This document shows positions 42,529 to 53,018 of a stretch of 64,000 nt of DNA, one piece after another. How positions within the stretch are numbered: the first letter of the stretch is position 1; each line of letters opens with the position of its first letter. Both the position numbers and the translations under genes were made by a program. A model generated the notes under the pieces. That model did not search any database and was not told the DNA's origin. It saw only the letters and a list, made by a program, of their open reading frames with translations. The DNA comes from Chryseobacterium sp. ERMR1:04 (lineage in GTDB: Bacteria > Bacteroidota > Bacteroidia > Flavobacteriales > Weeksellaceae): contig NZ_LIRF01000005.1 in NCBI RefSeq assembly GCF_001297705.1, forward strand, positions 434,001 to 498,000. Reading direction: 5' to 3'.

Positions 42529-44013
42529 ATGTATTTACTAGGATATGACATAGGCAGTTCTTCTGTAAAAGTTTGTCTCATTGAGGCATCCAGCGGAAAG
42601 ATCGTTGCATCAGACTTTTCTCCAAAAAAAGAAATGAAAATTACTGCGGTACATCCGGGGTGGGCAGAGCAAAATCCTTCAGAATGGTGGCTGAATCTTA
42701 AGCTGGCACACGAATCGGTGATGCATAACTCAGGAATAAATCCTGAAGATATAAAAGCCATCGGGATCACTTGGCAAATGCATGGATTGATCTTGGTTGA
42801 TAAAGATCAGAATCTGCTGCGCCCTTCGATTATTTGGTGTGACAGCCGCGCGGTTCCTTACGGTGAAAAGGCGTTTCAGGAAATCGGACCGGAAAAATGT
42901 CTGTCTCATCTTTTAAATTCACCAGGAAATTTTACCGCTTCAAAATTAGCTTGGGTTAAAGAAAACGAGCCCGAAATTTTTGATAAAATTGATAAAATAA
43001 TGCTGCCTGGAGATTATATTGCTATGAAGCTTTCAGGAGAGATCGGAATGACAATAGAAGGTCTTTCTGAAGGGATATTTTGGGATTTTAAAAACAATTG
43101 TATCTCAGAAGATGTGATCAACTATTATGGAATTCCTAAAAGCTTTTTCCCTGAAATTATTTCGACTTTCGGAATTCAATCAACGGTTTCGGCAACTGCT
43201 GCTCAGGAATTGGGCTTAAAAGAAGGAACGCCGATTTCTTACCGAGCAGGAGATCAACCCAACAATGCCTTATCATTAAATGTTTTCAATCCAGGCGAAA
43301 TCGCTTCAACGGCAGGAACTTCAGGGGTTGTGTACGGAGTTTTAGATCAATTGGAATATGATAAGCTATCAAGAGTAAACACTTTTGCTCACGTAAATCA
43401 TACACAGGAATTAACAAGATTGGGTGTTTTGCTTTGTATCAACGGAACAGGAATTTTAAATTCTTGGCTAAAACACAATTTTGCAACGTCACTTTCTTCG
43501 TATGGAGATATGAATGATTTAGCATCACTTTCACCCATTGGTTCTAAAGGATTAAGCATCATCCCTTTCGGAAACGGAGCTGAAAGAGTATTAGAAAATA
43601 AAGATACGAGCTGTTCGATCCATGGAATTAATTTTAACATCCATTCAAAAGGAGATATTCTCCGTGCCGCACAGGAGGGAATTGTATTTTCCTATGAATA
43701 CGGAATGAACATCATGAGAAATATGGGGATGAATATTCAGGTCATTCGTGCAGGAAATGCCAATATGTTTTTAAGTTCAATTTTCCGCCAATCGCTGGCC
43801 AGTGTAAGCAACGCGGTGATTGAACTTTATGATACTGATGGAGCGGTGGGAGCTGCCAGAGCCGCAGGAATGGGAATTGGTTTTTATGCCGATTCTAAAG
43901 AAGCGTTTTCTTCGCTTGAAAAAATTGCAGTCATTGAGCCGGAACAAGAAAAAAGAGAACAATATCTAGAAGCCTATTCGAGATGGACAAGGCATCTTAA
44001 CGAAATAGTATAA
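42529..44013 (+). CDS. xylB: Xylulokinase
   Basis: This 494-residue FGGY-family kinase phosphorylates D-xylulose to xylulose 5-phosphate. The N-terminal G-Y-D-I-G-S-S-S-V-K-V binds the phosphate of ATP. The substrate region has W-Q-M-H-G-L, W-C-D-S-R and Y-R-A-G-D-Q-P-N-N-A with the catalytic Asp. A-G-T-S-G-V is the family's adenosine-side glycine loop. It sits between the regulator and xylA, the usual catabolic order reversed. Genes on both sides are in the same direction. Confidence 0.93.
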   Translation: MYLLGYDIGSSSVKVCLIEASSGKIVASDFSPKKEMKITAVHPGWAEQNPSEWWLNLKLAHESVMHNSGINPEDIKAIGITWQMHGLILVDKDQNLLRPSIIWCDSRAVPYGEKAFQEIGPEKCLSHLLNSPGNFTASKLAWVKENEPEIFDKIDKIMLPGDYIAMKLSGEIGMTIEGLSEGIFWDFKNNCISEDVINYYGIPKSFFPEIISTFGIQSTVSATAAQELGLKEGTPISYRAGDQPNNALSLNVFNPGEIASTAGTSGVVYGVLDQLEYDKLSRVNTFAHVNHTQELTRLGVLLCINGTGILNSWLKHNFATSLSSYGDMNDLASLSPIGSKGLSIIPFGNGAERVLENKDTSCSIHGINFNIHSKGDILRAAQEGIVFSYEYGMNIMRNMGMNIQVIRAGNANMFLSSIFRQSLASVSNAVIELYDTDGAVGAARAAGMGIGFYADSKEAFSSLEKIAVIEPEQEKREQYLEAYSRWTRHLNEIV

Positions 44014-44124
44014 TCCACCTTACAACGGAATTTTCCATTGTACTTACTGAAGTTTCAAAATCAGTGAGCAGGGTATTCTTATGCCAAATTGTAACGAATA
44101 AATTAAAAATAAAATCAAATACAT

Positions 44125-45453
44125 ATGAACATTTTAACAGAAACAAAAGAGTTTTTTTCAGGAGTTGAACAAATAAAATTTGAAGGTAAAGAAAGCAGAA
44201 ATCCTATGGCATTTCGCTATTATGAAGCAGACAGAGTGGTCATGGGAAAACCCATGAAAGAATGGATGCGTTTTGCAATGGCGTGGTGGCATACCTTATG
44301 TGCAGATGGGAATGATCCTTTCGGTGGAGCTACGATTCATCATCCTTGGAACAAAGGAAATGATGCAATTTCAAGAGCAAAACATAAAATGGATGCAGGT
44401 TTTGAATTCATGTCTAAAATAGGTTTCCAATACTATTGTTTCCACGATATAGATTTAATAGAACCCGGAAATAACTGGAAAGAATACGAAAGCAATATGC
44501 AGGCAATTGTAGAATATGCCAAAGAAAAACAAGCTGAGTCTGGCATCAAACTTTTGTGGGGAACAGCGAATGTATTTACGCATGAAAGATACATGAACGG
44601 AGCATCTACCAATCCAAATTTTGATGTGGTGGCGTGCGCAGGAACTCAGGTTAAAAATTCTATTGATGCTACAATCGCTTTAGGCGGAGAAAATTATGTT
44701 TTCTGGGGCGGAAGAGAAGGATATATGAGCTTATTGAATACTGATATGAAACGTGAAAAAGACCACTTGGCCCGTTTCCTTTCCATATCTCGTGATTATG
44801 CCCGTCAACAAGGTTTTAAAGGAACCTTCCTGATCGAACCTAAACCAATGGAGCCTACAAAACACCAATACGACTACGATTCTGAAACAGTAATCGGATT
44901 CCTGAGACATTACGGATTAGATAAAGATTTTAAATTAAATATCGAAGTCAACCACGCAACACTTGCCGGACATACTTTTGAACACGAACTTCAGGCAGCA
45001 GTTGATGCCGGATTATTGGGAAGTATTGATGCCAACCGCGGAGACAACCAAAACGGATGGGATACAGATCAGTTCCCTGTGGATTATCACGATTTAGCGC
45101 AGGCTTGGTTGGTATTGCTTCCGGCGGGAGGATTAGGAAATGGCGGGATTAATTTTGATGCAAAGATCAGAAGAAATTCTATTGATGCTGATGATTTATT
45201 CATCTCTCACATTTCAGGAATGGATGTTTTTGCGAAAGGATTATTAGTCGCTGCCGATATTCTTGAAAATTCTGATTACAAAAAACTTCGTACAGATCGC
45301 TACGCTTCTTTCGACAGTGGAAACGGAAAAGCTTTCGAACAGGGAGGTCTTACGTTGCAGGATCTTCAGAGAATTGCCCATGAAACAGGAGAACCTCAGC
45401 CAAAAAGCGGAAAGCAAGAATTGTTTGAAGCCATCGTGAATATGTACATCTAA
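44125..45453 (+). CDS. xylA: Xylose isomerase (class II)
   Basis: This 442-residue cytoplasmic enzyme converts D-xylose to D-xylulose. The length and the leader [12 protein letters not shown] are typical of class II enzymes. Active-site and metal residues are in [11 protein letters not shown] [34 protein letters not shown] and W-D-T-D-Q-F-P. The gene follows xylB after 111 bp containing a weak hairpin. Confidence 0.96.
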   Translation: MNILTETKEFFSGVEQIKFEGKESRNPMAFRYYEADRVVMGKPMKEWMRFAMAWWHTLCADGNDPFGGATIHHPWNKGNDAISRAKHKMDAGFEFMSKIGFQYYCFHDIDLIEPGNNWKEYESNMQAIVEYAKEKQAESGIKLLWGTANVFTHERYMNGASTNPNFDVVACAGTQVKNSIDATIALGGENYVFWGGREGYMSLLNTDMKREKDHLARFLSISRDYARQQGFKGTFLIEPKPMEPTKHQYDYDSETVIGFLRHYGLDKDFKLNIEVNHATLAGHTFEHELQAAVDAGLLGSIDANRGDNQNGWDTDQFPVDYHDLAQAWLVLLPAGGLGNGGINFDAKIRRNSIDADDLFISHISGMDVFAKGLLVAADILENSDYKKLRTDRYASFDSGNGKAFEQGGLTLQDLQRIAHETGEPQPKSGKQELFEAIVNMYI

Positions 45454-45460
45454 AAAGACT

Positions 45461-45510
45461 AAAAGGCTGCTATAAAAACACTAAGGATGTCTCATTAATA
45501 GCCTTTTTAT
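45461..45510 (+). terminator. Hairpin between xylA and susC-like gene
   Basis: AAAAGGCT (45461-45468) pairs with AGCCTTTT (45500-45507), followed by TATTT. The loop is long (31 nt). It may act as a partial terminator or attenuator between catabolic and transport genes. Confidence 0.45.
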
Positions 45511-45536
45511 TTAACCTAATATTTAAAATAATAATT

Positions 45537-48416
45537 ATGAACCGATTTTATTTTGCTAAAAGTAATAAAGCAGCATTGTTTTTTGCAATGGCTTTATTGC
45601 CGTCAAGCTTAGTGTATTCCCAGGTTAAAAAAGATACTATTGAAAAGGAGAAGAAGATAGATGAGGTGGTTATAATAGGATATGGAAAGCAGCGAAAAGA
45701 AGCCGTAACAGGATCAGTAGCCTCAGTGAAAGGAGATGTACTGAGAGAGATTCCTTCAGCGAACGTGAGTCAGGCCTTGCAGGGAAGAGTGGCCGGAGTA
45801 GATATTTCACAGACTTCCAGTAAACCGGGGGCTCCGATGCAGATCAGAATCAGAGGAACACGTTCTCTTACAGCAGATAATGACCCGTTAATCGTATTGG
45901 ATGGAATTCCTTTTCCGGGATCATTGGCAGATATAAGTCCGAATGATATTCAAAGTATGGATATCCTGAAAGACGCTTCTGCAACAGCAATTTACGGATC
46001 TCGTGGAGCCAATGGTGTTATTTTGATTACCACTAAAACAGGTAGAAAAAACCAAAGGGCAACGTTCACTTATAATACCTATACAGGAATTACCTCTGTT
46101 TTTTCTAAATATCCGATGATGGATGCTCAAAAGTTCATCAAATTGCGTCAGGATGCAGGCCTTTTTGTACAGCCTGGAAGTGATGAATCTAATAGTGTAA
46201 ATACAGACTGGCAGGATCTCATGTATAAAAACGGAATCGTTACCAATCATGATGTAGGGATTTCCGGAGGTACAGAAAAAAGCTCCTATAACTTTGGAAT
46301 GAGTTATTACAATGAGCAATCTGTTCTTCCAGGGCAAAATTTTGAGAGATTTAATTTAAGAGGAAGTCTTGATCAGGATTTGGGTAAATATTTCCGGGTG
46401 GGGATTACTACAAACAATGCATATACCGTAAATAAAGGAAGTAATTTAGGTCTTTACAATACATTAAGTACGACGCCTATTGCCAATCCTTATAATGCAG
46501 ATGGAAGCTTAAAACAACGTGTTGTAATGTCGGCAGATACGCAATATGTATACACCAGAGATGGAATTGAAAATTTAGGAGATGCATGGGTAGATAAGGC
46601 CATATCATTCAGTTCTTATAATAATTTCTTTGGAGAGTTTAAAGTTCCATGGGTAAAAGGATTAACATTAAGAACAAATATGGGGCTCAACTTTAAAACA
46701 ACCAATACAGGAAGTTACACAGGAGAAGGGGTCTTTAGTTCAGAGCCGAATAATTTATCTACAGCCGCTATTGGGAATTCTTTACTGACCCATTGGGTGA
46801 ATGAAAATATTTTAACCTACGACAGAACTTTTGCCGGCAAGCATAAAGTAAATGTGGTGGCTTTGCAGTCTCAGGAACAAAGAACATTCAACAGTTCATA
46901 CATCACGGCAAGAGATATTCCGACAGATCAGTTTCAGTTTTACAATCTGGGTCATGCTCAGGGTGAAATTACAATTAATCCGGATAATCAGGGATATTAT
47001 AAAAGAGGACTTAGATCTTGGATGGGGCGTGTAATGTATGAATATGACGGAAAATACATGTTTACTGCTTCCATAAGAGGAGATGCTTCTTCGGTATTGG
47101 CACCGGGATATCAATGGAATATCTATAATGCTTTCTCAGCGGGTTGGAACATCGCTAAAGAGAAATTTTTAAAAGATTCTAAAGTGGTTAATAATTTAAA
47201 GCTGCGTTTCGGGTATGGGGAAACTTCTAATCAGGCTGTAGCTCCTTATTCTACTTTTGGACGATTAACTACTGAGCCGTATAACTTTGGGAATGCCAAT
47301 GCTATTGGGACATATGTTTCTACGTTACCGAATTCAAAATTGGGTTGGGAATTTTCAGAAACGCTTAACTATGGGTTGGATTTCGGATTATTGAATAATA
47401 GATTAACGGGTACGGTAGAATATTACACAACGAATACCAAAAATTTATTGTTGGATGTTAAATTACCTGCTACTTCAGGGGTAAACAGCTACACAGGAAA
47501 TGTAGGATCTACAAGTAACAAAGGGATAGAGATTTCATTAAACGGAGCTATTATCAGCAATCCTAATGGTTTTTCATGGGATTTTGGAGTTAACTTTTAT
47601 TCAAACAAAAATAAAATTACCTCATTGTCAGATGGAGAAACCAGAAACACAGGAAACTGGTGGTTTGTTGGGCATTCAATCAACTCAATTTATGATTATC
47701 AATATGTTGGATTATGGCAGGCAGGTGATCCTTACATCAATATTCTAGAACCTACCAATATTCCGGGTGAGGCAATAGGCTCCATTAAAGTTTTATATAC
47801 CGGAGGTTATAATGCAGATGGAAGCCCGGTAAGAGCGATTAATGCAGAAGATCGACAGATTTTAAATACAGATCCTGATTTTCAGGGTGGTTTTAATACC
47901 AGACTGGCATTCAAAAATTTTGATTTAAGCATCGTGGGTGCTTTCAAAAGTGGAGGTATTTTGATTAGTACATTGTATGGAAATACAAGTTATCTGAATA
48001 TGTTAAGCGGAAGAAGAAACAATGTAGACGTTGATTATTGGACTCCTGAAAATACAGATGCTTATTATCCAAGACCGGGGCATTATCAAAGCAATAATAA
48101 CCCGAGATATGGCAGTACATTAGCTTATTTTGATGCTTCTTATCTTAAAATCAGAACCATAACGTTAGGATATAATTTTACGCAGGGAATTTTCAAAAAA
48201 GCAGGAATCAGCAAGGCGAGAGTGTATGCCACGGTGACCAATCCGTTTGTGTTTTTCTCTCCTTATCATAAGGCATCGGGAATGGATCCTGAAACGAATT
48301 CTTACGGGAATGAAAACCAGGCAGTCAGCAATGAGATTCCATCAAGATTCTTAACGATAGGCACCAATACACCGTCATTGAGGAATTATATGATTGGTTT
48401 AAACTTAACATTCTAA
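45537..48416 (+). CDS. SusC/RagA-family TonB-linked outer membrane transporter
   Basis: This 959-residue outer membrane transporter imports oligosaccharides with TonB energy. It begins with a signal peptide (about 1-28). There is no N-terminal carboxypeptidase-like domain: the mature start goes quickly to the TonB-box-like I-D-E-V-V-I-I-G-Y-G and the plug (L-Q-G-R-V-A-G-V-D-I, I-R-I-R-G-T-R-S-L, Y-G-S-R-G-A-N-G-V-I-L-I-T-T-K). A 22-strand barrel follows, ending I-G-L-N-L-T-F. The SusD partner lies 3 bp downstream. From the locus, the substrate is probably xylan or glucuronoxylan oligosaccharides. Confidence 0.93.
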   Translation: MNRFYFAKSNKAALFFAMALLPSSLVYSQVKKDTIEKEKKIDEVVIIGYGKQRKEAVTGSVASVKGDVLREIPSANVSQALQGRVAGVDISQTSSKPGAPMQIRIRGTRSLTADNDPLIVLDGIPFPGSLADISPNDIQSMDILKDASATAIYGSRGANGVILITTKTGRKNQRATFTYNTYTGITSVFSKYPMMDAQKFIKLRQDAGLFVQPGSDESNSVNTDWQDLMYKNGIVTNHDVGISGGTEKSSYNFGMSYYNEQSVLPGQNFERFNLRGSLDQDLGKYFRVGITTNNAYTVNKGSNLGLYNTLSTTPIANPYNADGSLKQRVVMSADTQYVYTRDGIENLGDAWVDKAISFSSYNNFFGEFKVPWVKGLTLRTNMGLNFKTTNTGSYTGEGVFSSEPNNLSTAAIGNSLLTHWVNENILTYDRTFAGKHKVNVVALQSQEQRTFNSSYITARDIPTDQFQFYNLGHAQGEITINPDNQGYYKRGLRSWMGRVMYEYDGKYMFTASIRGDASSVLAPGYQWNIYNAFSAGWNIAKEKFLKDSKVVNNLKLRFGYGETSNQAVAPYSTFGRLTTEPYNFGNANAIGTYVSTLPNSKLGWEFSETLNYGLDFGLLNNRLTGTVEYYTTNTKNLLLDVKLPATSGVNSYTGNVGSTSNKGIEISLNGAIISNPNGFSWDFGVNFYSNKNKITSLSDGETRNTGNWWFVGHSINSIYDYQYVGLWQAGDPYINILEPTNIPGEAIGSIKVLYTGGYNADGSPVRAINAEDRQILNTDPDFQGGFNTRLAFKNFDLSIVGAFKSGGILISTLYGNTSYLNMLSGRRNNVDVDYWTPENTDAYYPRPGHYQSNNNPRYGSTLAYFDASYLKIRTITLGYNFTQGIFKKAGISKARVYATVTNPFVFFSPYHKASGMDPETNSYGNENQAVSNEIPSRFLTIGTNTPSLRNYMIGLNLTF

Positions 48417-48419
48417 AAA

Positions 48420-50393
48420 ATGAGTCACATGAAAAAATTCAGAATAAATACGACAGCAAAAATTTTGCTATGTACGGTGGTCTTTTCAAGTTGTTCCAAT
48501 ATTTTGGATGAGGAACCCCGTAACATTTATACTCCCGAATATTTTGAGACTGAAGGTGGAGTTTTGGGTGGCGTTACCTCAATGTATGCCCATTTACGAT
48601 ACATTTATGGAAATGGATATTGGTTAAATGCCTGCGAAACAGGAACGGACGAATATACGTATGGTCATGCTGGTGATGGAAATTTCAAAGATATGGATAT
48701 GTCGGGAGCGGGAAATTTAACAGCTTCCTCCAGCCGTGCTGATGTATTATGGAATAATGCCTTCAGAAATATCAATACCGCCAACGGAGTGATTCAAAAA
48801 GGTTCGGGAGTGGGAGTTTCAGATGCTATCATTGCGGAAGCTAGATTTTTCAGAGCATTTGATTATTTTATGTTGGCTCAGACCTTCGGGGGAGTTCCTT
48901 TAGATTTAGGTTCAGGAGAATTACAGTTTAATACCAGTACATCCAGAGCTTCTAAAAGAAATACGGTCCCTGAGGTTTATTCTAAAGTTATATTTCCTGA
49001 TTTGGTAAAAGCTCTTGAAGATTTACCTAATGTACCTCGTGTTACCGGAGGAGTTACAAAAACGGTGGCAAGATTATTTTTAGCGAAAGCGTATCTTACG
49101 TATGGATGGTGGTTACAAAATCCTAATGGAATTGATACCTATCCACAAGCCAGTAGAGTAGATCCTAACGGACAAAACCCACAATGGTATTTTCAGCAGG
49201 CATATAATATTTCTTTAGATGGTATTAATAATGCGGGCTCTATCTATGGTTTGCAGTCTACGTATTACGATGTGAATTTAGCGCAAAACGATAGAAATAA
49301 AGAAATGCTTTTGTATGCAGATCATACAGAATCCAGTGAATATTATGACGGTTCAAGTCATTCTTATAACACGGGATCATCTCCGGGAAATTTTGCTGCT
49401 TGGATGACCACTTGGGATTATACCTTCCTTGAAAGTTCACCAAATCCGCAGTGGCAGTTTTCTTCTCAGACTAATATTAACCCTGTAAGATCGGTACAGA
49501 GGGAAGCATCACAAGCGTATGGTAGACCTTGGAAAACAATGGCTCCAACCATTGAAGTCGTTAAAAATACATTTGCCAATAAAACGCAAGATTCAAGATA
49601 TGATGGAACCTTCGTAACAACATTCAGAGCAAATTGGCAGAAAGTTCCTTTAAATTATACAACTTTATACGGTGCCAACGGGTTGCCTGTGCAGCCGGGA
49701 AGTGCTATTCTTAGTTTCCTTAATGATGATCCGGCACAGGCTATAGACTACTCTAATACCACTTATAAAAGTAATGTAGGAGCAGGGGTTCTTCCGGGAA
49801 GAGCAGATTTTGTAATTGCTCCGGGGGGAATCAGCAGATATGCCTATCCCAATCTTTGGAAGATCGGAACCTACCGAACAGATAACGGAACAGGCCTTGG
49901 ACAGCCTAATGGAGGAATTACCCGTCCGTTTCCTGTTGCAAAATTCTCCGAATTCTATTTCATAGCAGCAGAAGCAGCAGTAAAAGGTGCTTCGGGTGCA
50001 ATGAGTCCGAGAGATTTAATTAATGTAATCAGAGCAAGAGCGGGAAAATGGCGTTGGGACAACAACGGAAATGTAGCGAAAGTTGAAGATAACAGTGGAG
50101 CAATGATTGCCGCTACCCCTAATTCTATTACGATAGATTATATTTTAGCAGAAAGATCAAGAGAATATTATGGCGAAGGATACAGATGGTTTGATCTGGT
50201 GCGAACTCAAAAATGGGCTAATATCGCAAAAAACTATAGCATTGGTGGAACTGCAGTAGGAAATCATACCCCTCAAACTTTTACCAGAAATATCTCCAAT
50301 CATTTGTATTTAAGACCCATTCCTCAGGATCAGATAGATAAAATGCAGGGTTCTGCGTCAGAATTAGCAGCCTATCAAAATCCGGGATATTAA
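48420..50393 (+). CDS. SusD/RagB-family glycan-binding lipoprotein
   Basis: This 657-residue lipoprotein binds oligosaccharides at the cell surface and closes as a lid on the SusC barrel. A second start, ATG at 48429, would give a cleaner lipoprotein signal (M-K-K-F-R-I ... V-V-F-S-S-C). The mature N-terminus begins S-N-I-L-D-E-E-P. SusD_RagB motifs include A-E-A-R-F-F-R-A-F-D-Y-F, A-R-L-F-L-A-K-A-Y-L and, near the end, R-S-R-E-Y-Y-G-E-G-Y-R-W-F-D-L. It is longer than the usual 500-550 residues, with extra loops in the middle. A terminator follows at 50418. Confidence 0.92.
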   Translation: MSHMKKFRINTTAKILLCTVVFSSCSNILDEEPRNIYTPEYFETEGGVLGGVTSMYAHLRYIYGNGYWLNACETGTDEYTYGHAGDGNFKDMDMSGAGNLTASSSRADVLWNNAFRNINTANGVIQKGSGVGVSDAIIAEARFFRAFDYFMLAQTFGGVPLDLGSGELQFNTSTSRASKRNTVPEVYSKVIFPDLVKALEDLPNVPRVTGGVTKTVARLFLAKAYLTYGWWLQNPNGIDTYPQASRVDPNGQNPQWYFQQAYNISLDGINNAGSIYGLQSTYYDVNLAQNDRNKEMLLYADHTESSEYYDGSSHSYNTGSSPGNFAAWMTTWDYTFLESSPNPQWQFSSQTNINPVRSVQREASQAYGRPWKTMAPTIEVVKNTFANKTQDSRYDGTFVTTFRANWQKVPLNYTTLYGANGLPVQPGSAILSFLNDDPAQAIDYSNTTYKSNVGAGVLPGRADFVIAPGGISRYAYPNLWKIGTYRTDNGTGLGQPNGGITRPFPVAKFSEFYFIAAEAAVKGASGAMSPRDLINVIRARAGKWRWDNNGNVAKVEDNSGAMIAATPNSITIDYILAERSREYYGEGYRWFDLVRTQKWANIAKNYSIGGTAVGNHTPQTFTRNISNHLYLRPIPQDQIDKMQGSASELAAYQNPGY

Positions 50394-50417
50394 TAAATTT
50401 TTAGATTCATATCAGTT

Positions 50418-50460
50418 ACAAAGTAGGTGATTCGACCCACCTGCTTTGTTTAATTTTTAT
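50418..50460 (+). terminator. Terminator after the susD-like gene
   Basis: ACAAAGTAGGTG (50418-50429) pairs with CACCTGCTTTGT (50438-50449) with one G-U pair and an 8-nt loop, followed by TTAATTTTTA. Confidence 0.75.
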
Positions 50461-50631
50461 GAACTGTAAAAGAAGCAAAAGCTTAATGTAGCATTATTTC
50501 CAAAGGGTTCAAAGAGTACACGTATTCGTCCTTATCTGAGCTGTTTCAGGTGAACAGGAGCCTTGACAAGGCTTTTAGAAAGTACTCACGAATTTTAAAT
50601 AGAAAAAATTAAAAGCAGAAAATCAAGAATT

Positions 50632-51807
50632 ATGGAAAAAACATGGCGTTGGTTTGGTGAAAAAGACAAGATTAAATTAAATATGCTCCGTCAGATTGGT
50701 GTTCAGGGCATCGTTTCGGCTCTTCACAATATTTCTAACGGAGAAGTTTGGTCTTTGGAAGCCATTAATGAATATAAAAATTATATTGAAAGTTTCGGAC
50801 TTCGTTGGTCTGTGGTAGAAAGTCTTCCCGTAAGCGAATCCATCAAATACGGAGGGCAAGACAGAGATCAGCTCATAGACAACTATATCAAAAGTTTAGA
50901 AAATTTAGGCAAAGCAGGCGTTACAACGGTTTGCTACAACTTTATGCCGGTCCTGGATTGGGCACGTACAGATCTTTATCATGAATGGGAAGACGGTTCA
51001 TCGTCTCTCTATTTTGATAAAGCCAAATTTGCTTATTTTGAAATTCATATTTTGGAAAGAGAAGGTGCTGAAAAAGACTATACGCCTGAAATTCTTATCA
51101 AGGTTGAAGAATTAAAAAAGACCATCACAGAACACGAAAAGAATGATTTAATTGATTCAATTATTGTTAAAACACAAGGTTTCGTTAACGGAAATATCAA
51201 AGAAGGCGATCAAAATCCGGTGGGTATTTTTAAAAGTTTATTGGCTTTATATGACGGAATCGACAAAGATCAGCTTCGTCAAAACATGAAATATTTCCTC
51301 GAAAAAATAATGCCTGTCTGCGAAAAATGGAATATCCAAATGTGCGTACATCCCGATGATCCACCGTTTTCTTTATTAGGGTTACCAAGAATCGTGACTT
51401 GTGAAGAAGATATTGATTGGTTTTTAAATGCAGTCGATAATCCCCATAACGGACTGACTTTCTGCACAGGTTCTCTAAGTGCAGGATTGCAAAATGATGT
51501 TCCGAAATTGGCACAGAAATATGCTTCCCGTACAAAATTTGTTCATCTCAGAAGCACCAATGTTTTTGAAAACGGAGATTTTATCGAGGCGCATCATTTG
51601 GAAGGCAGAGGAAAAATTATCGAGGTCATTAGAATATTTGAAAAGGAAAATCCAACCTTACCCATGCGTATCGATCACGGTCGATTATTAACGGATGATA
51701 TTGATAAAAGCTACAATCCCGGATATTCATTTTTAGGAAGAATGCTCGCTCTCGGACAAATCGAAGGCGTAATGGCAGCCGTAAAAACCGAAATAAAATC
51801 AAACTAA
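50632..51807 (+). CDS. uxuA: Mannonate dehydratase
   Basis: This 391-residue enzyme of the UxuA family dehydrates D-mannonate to 2-keto-3-deoxygluconate in glucuronate breakdown. The TIM-barrel start T-W-R-W-F-G, Y-N-F-M-P-V-L-D-W-A-R-T, C-V-H-P-D-D-P-P (metal and substrate residues), C-T-G-S-L-S and R-I-D-H-G-R are all present. Length fits the family. It is followed directly by a hairpin element and the mannonate oxidoreductase gene, giving the last two glucuronate steps together. Its presence in a xylose locus indicates the target glycan carries glucuronic acid. Confidence 0.94.
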   Translation: MEKTWRWFGEKDKIKLNMLRQIGVQGIVSALHNISNGEVWSLEAINEYKNYIESFGLRWSVVESLPVSESIKYGGQDRDQLIDNYIKSLENLGKAGVTTVCYNFMPVLDWARTDLYHEWEDGSSSLYFDKAKFAYFEIHILEREGAEKDYTPEILIKVEELKKTITEHEKNDLIDSIIVKTQGFVNGNIKEGDQNPVGIFKSLLALYDGIDKDQLRQNMKYFLEKIMPVCEKWNIQMCVHPDDPPFSLLGLPRIVTCEEDIDWFLNAVDNPHNGLTFCTGSLSAGLQNDVPKLAQKYASRTKFVHLRSTNVFENGDFIEAHHLEGRGKIIEVIRIFEKENPTLPMRIDHGRLLTDDIDKSYNPGYSFLGRMLALGQIEGVMAAVKTEIKSN

Positions 51808-51810
51808 GAA

Positions 51811-51856
51811 GTCCCAAAAGGACGACTTAACAAAGGATAGGATACAATCCTATCAA
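51811..51856 (+). repeat. Structured two-hairpin extragenic element, copy 1
   Basis: Hairpin 1 is GTCC (51811-51814) with GGAC (51820-51823). Hairpin 2 is GATAGGAT-ACA-ATCCTATC (51836-51854). It begins 3 bp after the uxuA stop. A second copy lies 3 bp after the GH35-type gene (62113-62160), with paired changes in both hairpins that keep pairing. Confidence 0.65.
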
Positions 51857-51887
51857 ATCAATCAAAAGATTAAAAAACCAACAAGCA

Positions 51888-52703
51888 ATGAACGAAATAT
51901 TCAGCATAAAAGATAAAGTAGCCGTTATCACAGGAGCCTCAGGAGTTTTGGGAGGAACGCTTGCCAAAAGTTTTATAAAAGCGGGTGTAAAAGTAGTGGC
52001 GTTGGGAAGAAATCAGGAGACGTTGGACATTCGTGTAAAAGAATTAACAGAACATGGCGGTGACGCTTTTTCTGTTGAAGCCAATGTGATGAATATCGAA
52101 AGCCTTGAATTGGCATCAAAAAAAATCCTTGAAAAATATGGAAAAATAGATATTCTGCTCAATATTGCAGGTGGAAATATTCCTACAGCAACACTTTCTC
52201 CCGATCAGTCGTTTTTCGATCAGAACTTGGATGGATGGAACGAGGTAACTAATCTCAATATCAATGGAACCGTCTATCCAAGTTATGTTTTCGGAAAAGT
52301 AATGGCAGAACAGGGAAGTGGAAGTATTGTGAACATTTCTTCAATGGCGGCGTATTCTGCGATCACGAGAGTAGCAGGATATTCTGCAGCAAAGTCGGCA
52401 ATTACCAATTTTACCCAATGGTTGGCGTCAGATGTAGCATTGAAATTTGGTGATAAAATTCGTGTTAATGCGATTGCTCCAGGATTTTTTATAGGCGATC
52501 AAAACCGATCAATCTTATTAAACCCAGACGGATCCTTAACCGATCGAAGCAAGAAAGTCATCGCGAAAACACCAATGGGGCGTTTCGGTGATGCAGAAGA
52601 ACTGAACGGAGCGGTACAGTTCCTTTGTTCAGATGCTGCAAGTTTCATCACTGGTGCTTTATTACCTATTGATGGAGGTTTCAGCGCATTCAGTGGAGTT
52701 TAA
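51888..52703 (+). CDS. SDR-family D-mannonate oxidoreductase (fructuronate reductase)
   Basis: This 271-residue short-chain dehydrogenase has the NAD(P)-binding motif T-G-A-S-G-V-L-G-G, N-I-A-G-G, the catalytic S-S-M-A-A-Y-S... and Y-S-A-A-K segments, and C-terminal P-M-G-R-F-G. In Bacteroidota loci such SDR enzymes, next to uxuA, reduce D-fructuronate to D-mannonate in place of the UxuB long-chain dehydrogenase. The assignment rests on its position between uxuA and the hexuronate transporter. Biochemical specificity cannot be read from the sequence. Confidence 0.85.
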   Translation: MNEIFSIKDKVAVITGASGVLGGTLAKSFIKAGVKVVALGRNQETLDIRVKELTEHGGDAFSVEANVMNIESLELASKKILEKYGKIDILLNIAGGNIPTATLSPDQSFFDQNLDGWNEVTNLNINGTVYPSYVFGKVMAEQGSGSIVNISSMAAYSAITRVAGYSAAKSAITNFTQWLASDVALKFGDKIRVNAIAPGFFIGDQNRSILLNPDGSLTDRSKKVIAKTPMGRFGDAEELNGAVQFLCSDAASFITGALLPIDGGFSAFSGV

Positions 52704-52731
52704 ATTAATCACAATTATTTATACAGTTACT

Positions 52732-52771
52732 CAGCAAGGTCATTTATTATTAGTGTGACTTGACCTTGCTG
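52732..52771 (+). terminator. Hairpin after the mannonate oxidoreductase gene
   Basis: CAGCAAGGTCA (52732-52742) pairs with TGACCTTGCTG (52761-52771), an 11-bp perfect stem with an 18-nt loop. There is no strong T tract, so its action as terminator is uncertain. It lies 28 bp after the stop codon. Confidence 0.5.
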
Positions 52772-52829
52772 TTCACAATGGTGACCTAGGGAGCTGTAGC
52801 GTTAATAAAATTTAAATTTAATCCGTTAA

Positions 52830-52908
52830 AAAATTCCCATTGTTTGAGTGCGGGATGAAAATTCTAACGAAGAACAAATGTTAAATCCGCACGAGTTTTG
52901 GGAATTTT
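52830..52908. repeat. Nested palindromic extragenic element
   Basis: The outer arms AAAATTCCCA (52830-52839) and TGGGAATTTT (52899-52908) enclose inner arms GTGCGG (52848-52853) and CCGCAC (52887-52892). With the hairpin at 52732 it fills the 315-bp gap before the transporter gene. I see no gene in this gap. Confidence 0.55.
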
Positions 52909-53018
52909 AGGAGTGAATTTCAATTTTTAGCGGAAGATCCCAGTCTTGAACTTTTGGTTCATTTTGTTTCAAGACAAAAGAACTCAGAAAGTAAATCATG
53001 AAAAATAAAATATAAATT

